This document shows, piece by piece, positions 13,394 through 24,018 of a DNA stretch of 64,000 bases (the first letter of the stretch is position 1; every line of letters starts with the position of its first letter). The notes under the pieces were generated by a model. It worked only from the letters and a program-made list of their open reading frames with translations, ran no database searches and was not told the DNA's origin. The stretch spans positions 4,154,001-4,218,000 of the forward strand of contig JACONQ010000003.1 of NCBI GenBank assembly GCA_014281115.1, read 5' to 3'. This stretch comes from Laburnicola sp. R22_1. Lineage: Eukaryota; Ascomycota; Dothideomycetes; Pleosporales; Didymosphaeriaceae. The position numbers and the translations under genes were made by a program.

Positions 13394-16040
13394 TTACGGT
13401 TAAGGTTATTAAAGCGGACAACAAGATTATAATGGTGAAACCGGAAATCGAGCGCTAGTTAGCATTACAAGGAATTACTGTTAAGCCTTTTGCTCTGGAT
13501 ATATAAGCTTAAAATGGAGGTGCTAAACGCTTAGGGGGTGTAAATAAAGAGAAATTGCGTGTAATGCGACTTGACGCTAACCTATCCTAGGAACTATGGC
13601 CTAAAGTGATGAGAGCCGCAGTATACCTCTATAATTAAATACCGAATTATGCGAATAACTGGAAAACGCTATACAAGATATTCTTCACACGAGTTGCGTT
13701 TAGTAATGGGATTGTTACTTTACTACGAAAACCCAACCTCGCCTATCTAAAGGCGTACGGCTGCAAGGCATTTGCAATAACTAATAATACTCACTAAGGT
13801 AAATTACGCCTACAACGCCTTAATCTAAAGGTATGGATTAGTTATCTAGTTAGATACTAATTATTAAACATCTACTAAATATGGATACTATCGCTTAGCA
13901 AGGTGATAAGCACCTAAGACGTCGTCTTTAACAAAGAGTCAGTATTCGATAGAAGGGTTAAGGACCTTATAGATAGTCTTATGCATAGCACGCTTTAAGA
14001 AATAGCAACGCACGTAAGAACCATTAAGCTACTAACTCCTACCTAACAACCACAGACAGACTCCTTTTATGAGAATGAAGCCGCTGTAGATTTGTTAGAA
14101 CAACAAGACAAAGCAGATCTACTAGGCTACTATTAAGGAAGGAAGATTAGGGATAGTTACCCAACTCCTCTAATAACACCGCCACCCGTAGCGTTACTTG
14201 TATAGTTAATAGCTAGAGACTAAATAAGTCTAACGCAATAAGCGTTCTTAACAACTGTCCTCTAGGCAGCAGCTTTTATGGCGGGAACCCAAGCTGGCTG
14301 TGTTAGAAAATACAGAGGAGAAGTTATAGACAAGGCAAAGATAATAAAAATACTCGCTAAAGGCTTGAAGCCCCATTAAAGTTAACTTCCACCTCTGCCA
14401 ATATGCCGGACCAAGCTTAAGGATCACCTAATGGGCGAGATATTCTAAGAGGCTAAACAAGTGCACCTCGCAAGCCACTAAGAGATAAAATTATAGTTAA
14501 AAATACTATTAAAGAAGATTAAACTAACAGGACAATAGATTCTTAACTATATGTGGGTATACACCTATAAACTTAATAAGCACTATTGCTTGCTAAAGTG
14601 TAAGGCGCGACTAGTCGTCCGAGGCAATTAACAACGCAACATTACCTCGCAAGACACTTACGCAGCCACGCTTGCTAGCTGGTTATTCCGAATAATAATG
14701 GCAATAGCAGCTTACTATAATATGGAGCTTAAGCAATATAACGTAACAAATGCGTTTGTCTACGCAATAGTAGATTAAGAGGTTTATATAAGAATGCCTT
14801 AGGGCTATTAAAAGCCTAGAATAATACTACAAGTAAATAAGGCACTATATAGCCTTTGCATTTCACTACTCCTCTAGTAGAAAGAATTCACAACAACGCT
14901 TAAAGCACTAGGCTTCTAGATAGTGCCTTATAAGCTATGCTGCCTAATTAAGGATAGAGTTATTTTATTCTTCTACGTTAATAATATTATACTCGCGTAT
15001 TATAAGGAGAAAGAAGAAGAAGCTTAACGAGCAATTAAGCGCTTACAAGACAAGTATACTTTCACTAGAGGAAACGACCTCTAATAGTTCTTTGGCATAG
15101 AAGTTATATGGGACTAAACAAACTGCAAGATTTAACTGTTATAGGCTGCCTACTTGGACAAGATTAGCCGATTAGTAGACAGAACGGACATTCGACATAA
15201 CACTTCTATAGCTACAATCGAATTACAGCCAAGGAAGGGGTTGGCAATACTAACTAAGATTAACAAATTTTAATATAAGATTAGATTATTACTCTTTGCT
15301 ATAGTTACTATAAGGCTAGATATTGCCTTTGCAACTTTATAACTAGCTTAATTTCTATTAAACCTAGGGCCTAATTACTAAGACGTAGTAGACTAAGTTC
15401 TTCTATACCTTTAAAGTACAAAGCAGCGAGCCCTATAGCTTAAAGATAACACTAGACTTTAGATTGCAAGTAACGCATCCTTTGCTAATAATATAATAGA
15501 TTGCAAGAGCTCCTAAGGCTACGCTATTAAGCTCTTTAGCGGACTTATCGCCTAAAAGGCTAATAAATAAGATACTATAACAATATTAACTACTAAGGCC
15601 AAACTGCTAGCTCTTTCTTAGGTAGCCAAGAAAGCACTCTTCGTCTTAAGACTACTCCGCGAACTCTAGATCGAACTGGACGCGCGCACTATCACTATTC
15701 AGTGCGACAATAAACAAACTATACGCTTGGTAACTAAGGAGGTTTCCTGCCTCCAAACTAAGCTTCGTTATGTGGATATCCATAACCACTAGATCTGATA
15801 AGAAGTATCTAAGGGCAGGATTAAGGTAGAGTATATACAGTTAGTAGATATAATCGCCGACGGCCTTATAAAGGTGCTCCCCAGGAGCAAGTGAGAGGGT
15901 TTCCTCCAACAACTTGGATTAGTCAATGTGGAGACTAAGGAGGTAACGAATACCGTACCTCTTGAGGAGATTTAAGAGCAACTTAAAGACCTCACAATCG
16001 CATAAGTACTAGCTTGAAGAGTTTCCAAGCTAAGGGGGTG
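13394..16040 (+). pseudogene. Copia A integrase C-terminus, reverse transcriptase and RNase H
   Basis: This is the right half of the A polyprotein gene. Readable landmarks include an integrase-like stretch with WPKVMRAAVYLYNQIP (about 13590-13640), the reverse transcriptase segment KARLVVRGN near 14600, TYAATLAS near 14660, and FFYVNN near 14970 (YVDD with both Asp now Asn). RNase H motifs follow near 15590 (LTTKAKLLALS) and 15700 (QCDNKQT). Its RT differs clearly from families B and D, so A is a separate lineage. Stops at Trp/Gln/Arg codons occur throughout. A purine tract (TAAGGGGGTG, 16031-16040) precedes the 3' LTR. Confidence 0.85.
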
Positions 16041-16171
16041 TGTTAGATAGAACGAGCTGTGGTGAGGTTAGATCTGTACAATCGAGCAGGGACCACCTAG
16101 CTTGGCACACTAGCGAAGAAGTTAGAACTAGCTGAACACGGTTGGAACAGAACACAACACAATAATTATTA

Positions 16172-18043
16172 ACGTACTCCACAACCGAGCGACTCACCCA
16201 ACCGAGCGACTCACTTTTGCCAAGACCCCACCAAAACGTGCTACCATTAATAGTACAACGCGATGCCTTAACAACACAACGAACTACTAGCGTTAAACGA
16301 AGCTCGTATACAGCTTGCGATCCAGGCTATCGAACGAGACGTGTCACTTTCGCAAAGACGCGCTGCCGCCATCTATAACATCCCTCAAAAGACCCTTAGC
16401 CGACAACGCGCTGGAATCGCCTTCTGACGCGACTGCCCACCCAACATAATAAAGCTCACTGTAAGAGAGGAGAAGGCGATTATACAGCATGTACTCGACC
16501 TAGACTTGTAAGGATTCCCGCTATAGCTTGCTACTGTGGAGGATATGGCCAATTCTTTGCTAGCTAAGCAGCATTGTGACCCTGTAGGCCATAACTGGGC
16601 TCTAAACTTTGTTAAGCGCCAGCAAGAGCTTAAAGTCAAGTTTAATCGAAAGTACGACTATAAGAGAGCCCTCTAGAAGGATCCTAAGGTGATACGAGGC
16701 TGGTTCCGGCTTGTGGAGAACATAAAGGCTAAGTATGGTATCCTAGATAAGGACACCTACAATTTCGACGAGTCTGGCTTTATGATGGCATAATATTAAC
16801 TAGAGCGGTAGTTATAGGCTCTGAGTGTTAAGGACGGCTAAAGTAGGTGCAGCAGGGCAATAGGGAGTGGACAACAGTCATCTAAGGCATTAACGCAATG
16901 GGGTGGTGGATCCCACCCTTTATTATCTTTGGGGGTAAGCACTACCTCTCCGCCTGGTATAAGGAGAAGGATCTACCTTATAATTGGGTTATTGCAGTCT
17001 CTGAGAATAGCTGGACGACAAATAAGCTTAGTCTGCAATGGCTAAAGCACTTTAATAAGCATACAAAGAGGCGTACTATTAGTAGAGCACGTTTGCTTAT
17101 TATTAATAGCTATAAAAGTCACAACTTGCTTGAATTCCAGGATTACTGTAAAAAGAGTAATATTATTACTCTCTGTATGCCTCTATATTTGTCGCACCTC
17201 TTGCAGCTACTTGACGTGGGTTGTTTTGCGCTGTTAAAGAAGGCGTATAGGCGCCAAGCTAAGAATCTAATGCGCAACCACATCACGCACATCACCAAAA
17301 TCGAGTTCCTATCTTGCTTTATTGCTGCTTTTAAGGCTTTAATTACTAAAAGTAATATTAAAGGAGGCTTTTAAGGTGCTGGCCTAGTGCCCCACAACCT
17401 AGAGGCTGTACTATCGCAGCTTAACGTCCGCCTGCGTACGCCTCCAGAATGTACTATTCGCGATAGTACATGGGAGTCGCAAACTCCGCGAAATAGTACA
17501 GAACTTGGGTCACAATTAATGCTGGTTAAGCAGAGGATTTAAAGGCATGTAGATAGTTCCCTAACTTATATAGTTGAGGCGGTGGAAAAGCTCGTTAAAG
17601 GCGCCGAGCTAATAGGGCATTTTTTGGTGTTGATGACCAAACGCAACGCTGAACTTCAAGCTGCTAATGAGGCCGCCACGCGACGTAAATCGCACAAAAG
17701 AAAGCGATTGCAGCAAGAAGGAGCTCTTACAGCTAAAGAGGGCCAGCGGCTGGCTACTCTAAAGGACTTTGCGGCGCGCAGTGATGGCAAGAAGGCAAAG
17801 AAGAGGGCGCGCGTTAATGGAGGCGAGCCAACTCAACAGCGCTGTGGACGCTGCGGCGAGCCTGGGCACAATAGAACAACGTGTAAATAACCTGCAGAAG
17901 TAGATTCTGAATAGATTGGCCTATTTAGACTATTGATAATAGTTCGTATTAACTCTGTACTGTCGTGAATAGTACATGTTTTGGTGGGGTCTTGGCAAAA
18001 GTGAGTCGCTCGGTTGGGTGAGTCGCTCGGTTGTGGAGTACGT
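16172..18043 (+). mobile_element. Pogo/Fot1-type DNA transposon E in the A 3' LTR
   Basis: A 1872-bp element bounded by near-perfect 68-bp terminal inverted repeats (16172-16239 and 17976-18043) that start ACGTACTCCACAACCGAG. A TA lies on each side (16170-16171, 18044-18045). Each repeat contains AACCGAGCGACTCAC twice, 17 bp apart. The size and the TA target fit the Fot1/Pot2 group. The internal gene is broken. Confidence 0.93.
16263..17890 (+). pseudogene. Pogo/Fot1 transposase of E, with C-terminal CCHC knuckle
   Basis: It starts at ATG 16263 (codon 3 is a stop, from CAA). An N-terminal helix-turn-helix region follows (SQRRAAAIYNIPQKTLSRQR), then a CENP-B-type second HTH. The DDE domain has NFDESGFMM as first Asp. 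The second catalytic site reads LLIINSYKSH where LLILDGHESH is usual, so the Asp is lost. The third is LLQLLDVGCF. A one-base deletion near 16785 shifts the frame: copies F1 and F2 have one more G there. The intact second half is readable at 16898-17374. The last 14 residues before the stop region hold C-G-R-C-G-E-P-G-H-N-R-T-T-C, a CCHC zinc knuckle. It is non-functional. Confidence 0.9.
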
Positions 18044-18089
18044 TATCTAGCAAGACGCTACATCGCATTTTTTACTATTAAATCTGACA

Positions 18090-18512
18090 ATTAGAGTGAG
18101 TTTAAATACCGCCACCCTTTCTATTTTAAGAAGCTAAATAAAATAGAATATTTTATAAGGCATACACTAAATATATATAGCGTGTATTATTAAAGTACTA
18201 GTAAAGTTAGCTTTGGTTTACAGATAGGGACTATAGTTCTGTAGAAGAGTTGCTTTAGAAAAGCACATAGTTTATTAGAGAAATTTATTAAGGTAGTATT
18301 CTTATTTAAGTATATATCTATTACTCTAAAACTAGTAAACACTTCTATCTACGTAATTATCCTCTACTTAGACTTAGGCAGCCGTAACATTTATAAAGTA
18401 GGAAAGGCCTTCTTAACTATACTTCCTAGATATAAACAATAGCGTTTTATAAGATTTAACATAGAAAGATATTAGGGTTTAAAAATATAGTAAAAATAAG
18501 TAACATACTTTG
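18090..18512. other. AT-rich DNA, no gene seen
   Basis: Right flank of copia A. It begins with the ATTAG duplication and ends in the TA target of F1 (18511-18512). Strongly AT-rich, with no open frame or recognisable repeat family. Confidence 0.6.
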
Positions 18513-19829
18513 CACTCGAGTCGATTATTCTATTAAGTTAATTACTTTGCCAAGACCTTACTAAAACGTACTATTAGCAATAGTATAACGCGATGCCTTA
18601 ACTACACAACAAACTACTAGCGTTAAAAGAAGCGCGTATACAGCTTATAATCTAGGCTATTAAATAAGACGCAACACTCTTTTAGCGACGCGCTGCAGCT
18701 CTCTATAACGTCTCTTAAAGTACACTTAGCAACTAATGTGCTAGAAAGACGTTTAGACGCAACTGCGCACCTAATAAAATAAGACTTACTATAAGAGAGA
18801 AGTAGGTAATTATACAGTATATACTTAACCTAGACGCGTAAGAATTTTCACTCTAGCTTAATGCCATAAAAGATATGGTTAATTCTTTACTAGCTGCACG
18901 CCACTATAAGCTAGTTGGCTAGAGATAGCCTTATGACTTTGTTAAGCGCTAGCCAAAGCTTTAAGTTAAGTTTAATTAAAAGTACAACTATAAGAGAGCT
19001 CTCTAGGAGGATTCTAAGGTAATATAAGGCTAGTTCTGGCTTATAGAGAATATAAAGGCCAAGTATAGTATCCTAAATAAGGACACCTACAATTTCGACG
19101 AGTCTGGCTTTATAATAGACATAATATTAACTAGAGTAATAGTTATATGCTCTAAGCGTTAAGGATGGCTAAAGCAGGTGCAGTAGGGTAATAGGGAGTG
19201 GATAATAGTTATCCAAGGCATTAACTCAATAGAGTGGTGGATTCTACCCTTTATTATCTTTAGAGGCGAGCACCACCTCTCCGCCTAGTATAAGGAGAAG
19301 GATCTACCTTATAATTAGGTTATTGCAGTCTCTAAGAACGGCTAGACAACAAATAAGCTTAGTCTGTAATGGCTAAAGCACTTTAATAAGCATATAAAGA
19401 GGCGTACTACTAGTAGAGTATGTTTACTTATTATTAATAGCTATAAAAGTCACAACTCGCTTAAATTCTAGGAGTACTACAAAAAGAGTAATATTATTAC
19501 TCTCTATATGCCTTTATATTTGTCGCACCTCTTGCAGCCACTTAATGTGGGTTGTTTTACGCCGTTAAAGAAGGCGTATAGGCGCTAAGATAAGAATCTA
19601 ATACGCAACTACATTACACACATCACTAAAATCAAGTTCCTACCTTGCTTTATTACTACTTTTAAGGCTTTAATTACTAAAAGTAATATTAAAGGAGGCT
19701 TTTGAGGTGCTGGCCTAGTGCCCCACAACCTAGAAGTTGTAATATCGCAGCTTAACGTCCGCCTGCGTACGCCTCCACTTTGTACTATTCGCGATAGTAT
19801 ATAAGAGTCGCAAACTCCGCGAAATAGTA
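18513..19829 (+). mobile_element. Pogo/Fot1 transposon F1, left part only
   Basis: It starts ACATACTTTGCACTCGAG next to TA. The terminal repeat is the F type, with TCGAGTC motifs 17 bp apart (the inner one is damaged by RIP in this copy). The transposase frame is collinear with E and F2 but rich in stops. It breaks off at 19829, where F2 begins at a TA. The expected continuation (TACAGAACTT...) is not found anywhere to the right, so the 3' third is lost. Confidence 0.85.
18593..19829 (+). pseudogene. F1 pogo transposase fragment
   Basis: It is collinear with the E transposase from the initiator ATG to the region after the DDE domain. Many Trp, Gln and Arg codons are stops. The block around 19081-19120 preserves the first catalytic Asp (NFDESGF). 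The C-terminal coiled and zinc-knuckle part is absent because F2 interrupts here. Confidence 0.82.
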
Positions 19830-19919
19830 ACGTACTTTGCACTCGAGTCGATTATTCCATCGAGTCAATCACTTTGCCAAGACCCCACCAAAACGTACTA
19901 TCAGCAATAGTACAACGCG

Positions 19920-21446
19920 ATGCCTTAACCACACAACAAACTACTGGCGTTAAAAGAAGCGCGTATATAGCTTGCGATCTAGGCTATTAAATAAGATGCG
20001 ACACTCTCTTAGCGACGCGCTGCAGCCCTCTATAACGTCTCTCAAAGTACACTTAGCAACTAACGCGCTAGAAAGACGTTTAGATGCGACTGCGCACCTA
20101 ACAAAATAAGACTTACTATAAGAGAGGAGCAGGTGATTATGTAAGCAGTTGGGTAGTATGTGTAGAAAGTGTATATCGTAGAAGTATCTGTGTTCAGATG
20201 TGTATATGCCTGTGTATCGTATATGGAGTGATCAGAGGCTCGTATATAGTAGGCGAGCTGACTCATGAGACTAATGTCGTCATGTGACATAGCTCTAGGC
20301 TGCTTACAGATTGTGCAGCATATACTTAACCTAGACACGCGAGGATTTCCGCCCTAGCTTAATGCCATAAAAGATATGGCCGATTCTTTACTGGCTGCAC
20401 GCCACTATAAGCTAGTTGGCCAGAGGTGGCCTTATGACTTTGTTAAGCGCCAGCCAAAGCTTTAAGTCAAGTTTAATCGAAAGTACGACTACAAGAGAGC
20501 CCTCCAGGAGGATCCTAAGGTAATACACGGCTAGTTCCGGCTTGTGGAGAATATAAAGGCCAAGTATAGTATCCTAAATAAGGACACCTATAATTTCGAC
20601 GAGTCTGGCTTTATAATAGGCATAATATTAACTAGAGCGGTAGTCACAGGCTCTAAGCGTCAAGGACGGCTAAAGCAGGTGCAGCAGGGCAATAGGGAGT
20701 AGACAATAGTTATTCAAGGCATTAACGCAATAGGGTGGTGGATCCCACCCTTTATTATCTTTGGGGGCAAGCACCACCTCTCCACCTGGTATAAGGAGAA
20801 GGATCTACCTTATAATTAGGTTATTGCAGTCTCTAAGAACGGCTAGAAAATAAATAAGCTTAGTCTGCAATAGCTAAAGCACTTTAATAAGCATACAAAG
20901 AGGCGTACTACTAGTGGAGTACGTTTGCTTATTATTAATGGCCACAAAAGTCACAACTCGCTCGAATTCTAGGATTACTGCAAAAAGAGTAATATTATTA
21001 CTCTCTGTATGCCTCCACATTCGTCGCACCTTTTGCAGCCACTTAATGTGGGTTGTTTTGCGCCGTTAAAGAAGGCGTATGGGCGCTAAGCCAAGAATCT
21101 GATGCGCAACCATATCACGCACATCACTAAAATTAAGTTCCTACCTTGCTTTATTGCTGCTTTTAAGGCTTCAATTACTGAAAGTAATATTAAAGGAGGC
21201 TTTTAAGGTGCTGGCCTAGTGCCCCACAGCCTAGAAGTTATAATATTGCAGCTTAACGTTCGCCTGCGTACGCCTCCACTTTGTACTATTCGCGATAGTA
21301 TATAGGAGTTGTAAACTCCGCGAAATAGTACAGAACTTAGGTCGCAATTGACGCTGGTTAAGCAGAGAATTCAAAGGCATGTAGATAGTTCCCTAACTTA
21401 TATGGTTAAGGCGGTGGAAAAGCTTGTTAAAGGCGCCAAGCTAATA
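19920..21446 (+). pseudogene. F2 pogo transposase, truncated
   Basis: Initiator ATG is at 19920. The first catalytic Asp sits in NFDESGF near 20597-20620. The second site reads LLIINGHKSH near 20930, with Asn where Asp is expected and Gly-His kept. The third block is LLQPLNVGCF near 21034, with Asn for Asp. Losing two catalytic acids by G-to-A change is what RIP would produce. An open frame at 21348-21587 corresponds to the region after the DDE domain and then runs on into element G, so its last residues are not transposase. Confidence 0.82.
20140..20308 (-). repeat. 169-bp solo LTR (or small MITE) inside F2
   Basis: This block is absent from F1 and E at the same place. It starts TGTAAGCAG and ends CTGCTTACA, a perfect 9-bp inverted pair with TG...CA ends. 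It is flanked by GATTA (20135-20139) and GATTG (20309-20313), a 5-bp duplication with one G-to-A change. Five-base duplications and TG...CA ends favour a solo LTR; the minus-strand reading resembles the copia LTRs here. No full-length relative is in the window. Confidence 0.7.
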
Positions 21447-21452
21447 CCGTGC

Positions 21453-21653
21453 ATCTATCGCGTGCAAAAATCGGTAGAAATCTTGGCGGCATCCGAGAAT
21501 TTGCGCGCGCGCGGGGAGCCTCATACAAATTGTAAATTTGACTGTGACGCGTCGATAACAGCCTATAAACTGTTGAACAACTGTTAGTAAGTTGTGAGGC
21601 TGTACAAATACGTGTATAGGGCTATACTGACGCTTTTTTTGGTGGAGTAGTCC
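21453..21653 (+). repeat. Left terminal inverted repeat of G (201 bp)
   Basis: It matches 29053-29253 in reverse complement with only a handful of single-base differences. It includes a GC-rich alternating GCGCGCGCG stretch near 21505. The transposase ATG is the very next base group (21654). Confidence 0.92.
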
Positions 21654-21891
21654 ATGTTTCGAGCTCACGGAGTCGCTCCTCGCCCTCTTACTGCCGCGCA
21701 GGCGCGTCGCCCGCCAACTATACCCCGAGGGCTTACAACTAAAGGCCATAGGCTGGATCCCCGTCGTCGCCTCGATATTTATCGCTTTCTGCTACTTGGC
21801 TAGCGCCACGACGATATCGCAGATTTAGTAGACGTGTCGTTGTCAGAGGTGTATAAAATTAAGCGAAACTTGAAGCTCTACGGTACCGGTA
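21654..21891 (+). pseudogene. Tc1 transposase of G, 5' part
   Basis: The frame opens at ATG 21654, directly at the inner edge of the inverted repeat. It encodes a basic N-terminus and then a helix-turn-helix (about residues 38-74, including DIADLVDVSLSEVYKIKRNL). One stop (TAG after LLLG) interrupts it. It is broken at GGTA (21888-21891), where H1 and then H2 are inserted, and resumes after 26133. Joining the two sides across the TA puts the downstream DDE domain in another frame, so a small indel must also be present. It should bind the element ends and catalyse cut-and-paste transposition, as for Tc1 family members. Confidence 0.85.
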
Positions 21892-24016
21892 CCATGGGTG
21901 CGGGGTCAATGCGCGCCGAGCCTCAATGCGCGCTCAACACCAAACCAGCTCAGCTAAACTTGAAGCTGCAGAGCTCCCTACAATTGCTATTATTATAAGA
22001 ATTTCTGGTGATGAGGTCTATGAATCTTAATAATTAATTATAGCTATAAAAATCTACTCGGAGTTCTAATATTCCGGCCCTGGCGCGACTGAGGCTGTAG
22101 AGGCTGTGATGCAGCACCTGAGGCCTTAGCAGCATCTATAGCCTTATTAATAAGCTTTTTTTCCCTTATGCCCTGCTTAGGTAGCCTTAATGCCTTTTTG
22201 CTACCTTTCTTAGCTAATTTTATACAATTCTTGTAGTGTTGCTGAGCCCTGCGAGCCTGCTGCTTCTGGGCTTGCTTAGCTGCCTAATCCGCCTTTGCCT
22301 TCGCTTGAGCTGCCTGAGCCTCAGCCCTCGCAACGCGCTTCTCTTGGAGTAGTCTAGCCTTCAGCTGCTGGCTAGCCCTCTAAGCCTTAGCTGCCTTAGT
22401 TTTTTGGAGTACTAGCTGCTCTGCCTCGGCCTCTTTTTGCTATAGACGATCACGTGCCTCCTGCACCTTCCTTGGGGACCAGAAAACAGCACCCCCTAAG
22501 TACTTAGTAGGCTGGTTATCCAGCAAAGGCTTGCCACGCTTCCTACGCCTCTTCTTATTGCCTAGTGCTGCTCTTAGTCCCTTATTTTTATGCTGTAGTA
22601 GCTGTTTTTGTACGGCAATTGAGTGCACTGTTCGGCTCAGCTTCTTTGCCTTATTACTATTCCCTATATCTACTGCAGCCTTTAGGAGCCGGTCGATTTT
22701 CCTCCAGTTAGACGCGCTGAGTACTGAGGTTAAGCTTTCTCTTGATTTCCGCTTGGGTAGGCTGGTCTTAGTGAATCTCTTGAGTATAACCTCTGGGTTG
22801 AGTGGTGATATGCTAGTAGCCTCAAAGGCCTTAATAATCAATGGCTTCCTGAACGAGCTACCCTAAGCCCTCCAGAATAGGCTAAAGAAGTCTCTTTTTG
22901 CGATTGACGATAGTCCCTGGCACCTGTGTAGGAAGGCTGAGAGCTCAGCTGAGTAGGCAGTAGAGAGAGGCTTAAATATAACAACGTTGAGCGGCTGTAG
23001 TGTATGCGTCGAATGAGGCGGAAATATAGCTAGGAGTATCCTATTCCGGTTACAGTAATTGATAAAATCCATAGTAAGGTGGGATCTATGGCTGTTAAGG
23101 ATAAGTAGTTGGTAGGAGCGTCCAGCTTTCTCCTTAGTACAGCGATCGAACACCTGCTTAAGCCACGCGAGGCCTATCTTGTTATTTGTCCAGCCAGAAG
23201 GCGATGAGGTGATAAAGGCTGAGTGTTCCTAAGGGTTGATTTCTTCAACCCAGCTTGATTGTAGGCTACCTAAGGCAGCCTGATAGATGAGGGCTGGATC
23301 TAGAGCTGATTCGTTGGCGCATATGCAGGCTAGGAGCGAAATCCACTCACGGCTACCATCCTGAATAGCCTGCCTCACCTCCTTGCTCTTGTACAGCTGC
23401 CTACTAAAGATCCGCTTTGAGCGAGTAGTAATGCCTAGTAGGATGCCTTTTTCGTCCATATTGTACGTGTGCTGAGGCTCAATATTGTATTAGCTAATTT
23501 TCTGCTGTAGTAGGTCGAAATATAGGCTGTACTTTGTCTCTAAGTTAGCTTTGTGGCGATTGCTGTCTATTCCAGCTGTCTATCTTAAAACTAGATTAAT
23601 GCTGTGTCGCTTAACGAACTAATTAACCTAGTATATGCTAACGCTTGTTTTGGCTATATAGGCTGCAAAGTTCTGGATTATTTGCCGTGTAGGTGGTAGG
23701 CCTTGCTAAGTGAGTTTTTTGATATAGTGTATAAGCTCCTGCTCCTGTTAAGGGCGAAGTTTTCGTTAGTTGATTCCCTTAGCTGTACGCGACTGCGTTA
23801 CAGCCTGGTGTCTCTGGGTGAGCGTAGAGCGTACAACGCTATGCTCCTTCGCGATTTTTGTATAGTTGATAGAGTCTCCAGGTTCTTGCGATTGTATCGC
23901 TTCAAGCGCAGCCTCAATTGACCCCATATTAGTAGCGATAGGTGGTGTTGAAGCTTGAGGTGTTTTCGTGTTGAGCGCGCATTGAGGCTCGGCGCGCATT
24001 GACCCCGCACCCATGG
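21892..24016 (-). mobile_element. Pogo-type transposon H1 in the G transposase
   Basis: A 2125-bp element with about 50-bp terminal inverted repeats beginning CCATGGGTGCGGGGTCAATG. TA lies on both sides (21890-21891, 24017-24018). TCAATGCGCGC occurs twice in each end, 17 bp apart. The transposase gene is on the minus strand. The TA on its right is shared with H2. Confidence 0.92.
22044..23927 (-). pseudogene. Pogo transposase of H1, single frame with stops
   Basis: A single 628-codon frame runs from ATG (23927, MGSIEAAL) to TAG (22044) without a frameshift. Its order is an HTH_psq-like domain (NYTKIAKEHSVVRSTLTQRH), a CENP-B-type HTH with the damaged segment near 23590-23720, a DDE_1 domain and a Lys/Ala/Gln-rich coiled C-terminus. 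The first Asp is kept in NMDEKGILLG (about 23460). The second site is LLILNSHRSH (Asp to Asn) and the third LQPLNVVIF (Asp to Asn). Premature stops sit at Trp, Gln or Arg codons. It is collinear with H2 and I. Confidence 0.9.
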
Positions 24017-24018
24017 TA

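Larger units (their letters stand above)
549..18089 (+). mobile_element. Copia retrotransposon A (composite, carries nested B2/B1 and E)
   Basis: The element runs from an LTR starting TGTCAGATAG (549) to the end of a matching LTR at 18089. It is flanked by identical 5-bp direct repeats ATTAG at 544-548 and 18090-18094, which proves a single insertion. Without its guests it is about 5.1 kb. The interior is split by copia B2 (2860-13388) and the 3' LTR is split by pogo element E (16172-18043). Gag with a zinc knuckle lies left of B2; integrase C-terminus, reverse transcriptase and RNase H lie right of it. The order integrase before reverse transcriptase marks it as Ty1/copia. It is the oldest layer in this nest and is heavily damaged by RIP-like changes. 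Confidence 0.93.
16041..18089 (+). repeat. 3' LTR of copia A, interrupted by pogo element E
   Basis: LTR sequence occupies 16041-16171 and resumes at 18046-18089. Removing E and one TA restores the same 175-bp LTR as at 549-723. The repeat ends TCTGACA and is followed by ATTAG, the A target duplication. Confidence 0.93.
19830..21446 (+). mobile_element. Pogo/Fot1 transposon F2, inserted in F1, right end missing
   Basis: It begins ACGTACTTTGCACTCGAG at a TA inside F1. The left terminal repeat has TCGAGTCGAT and TCGAGTCAAT spaced 17 bp. It is less mutated than F1, hence younger. It carries a 169-bp insertion (20140-20308). It stops at GCTAATA (21446), where element G starts; neither its own right end nor the F1 remainder reappears beyond G. 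Confidence 0.85.
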
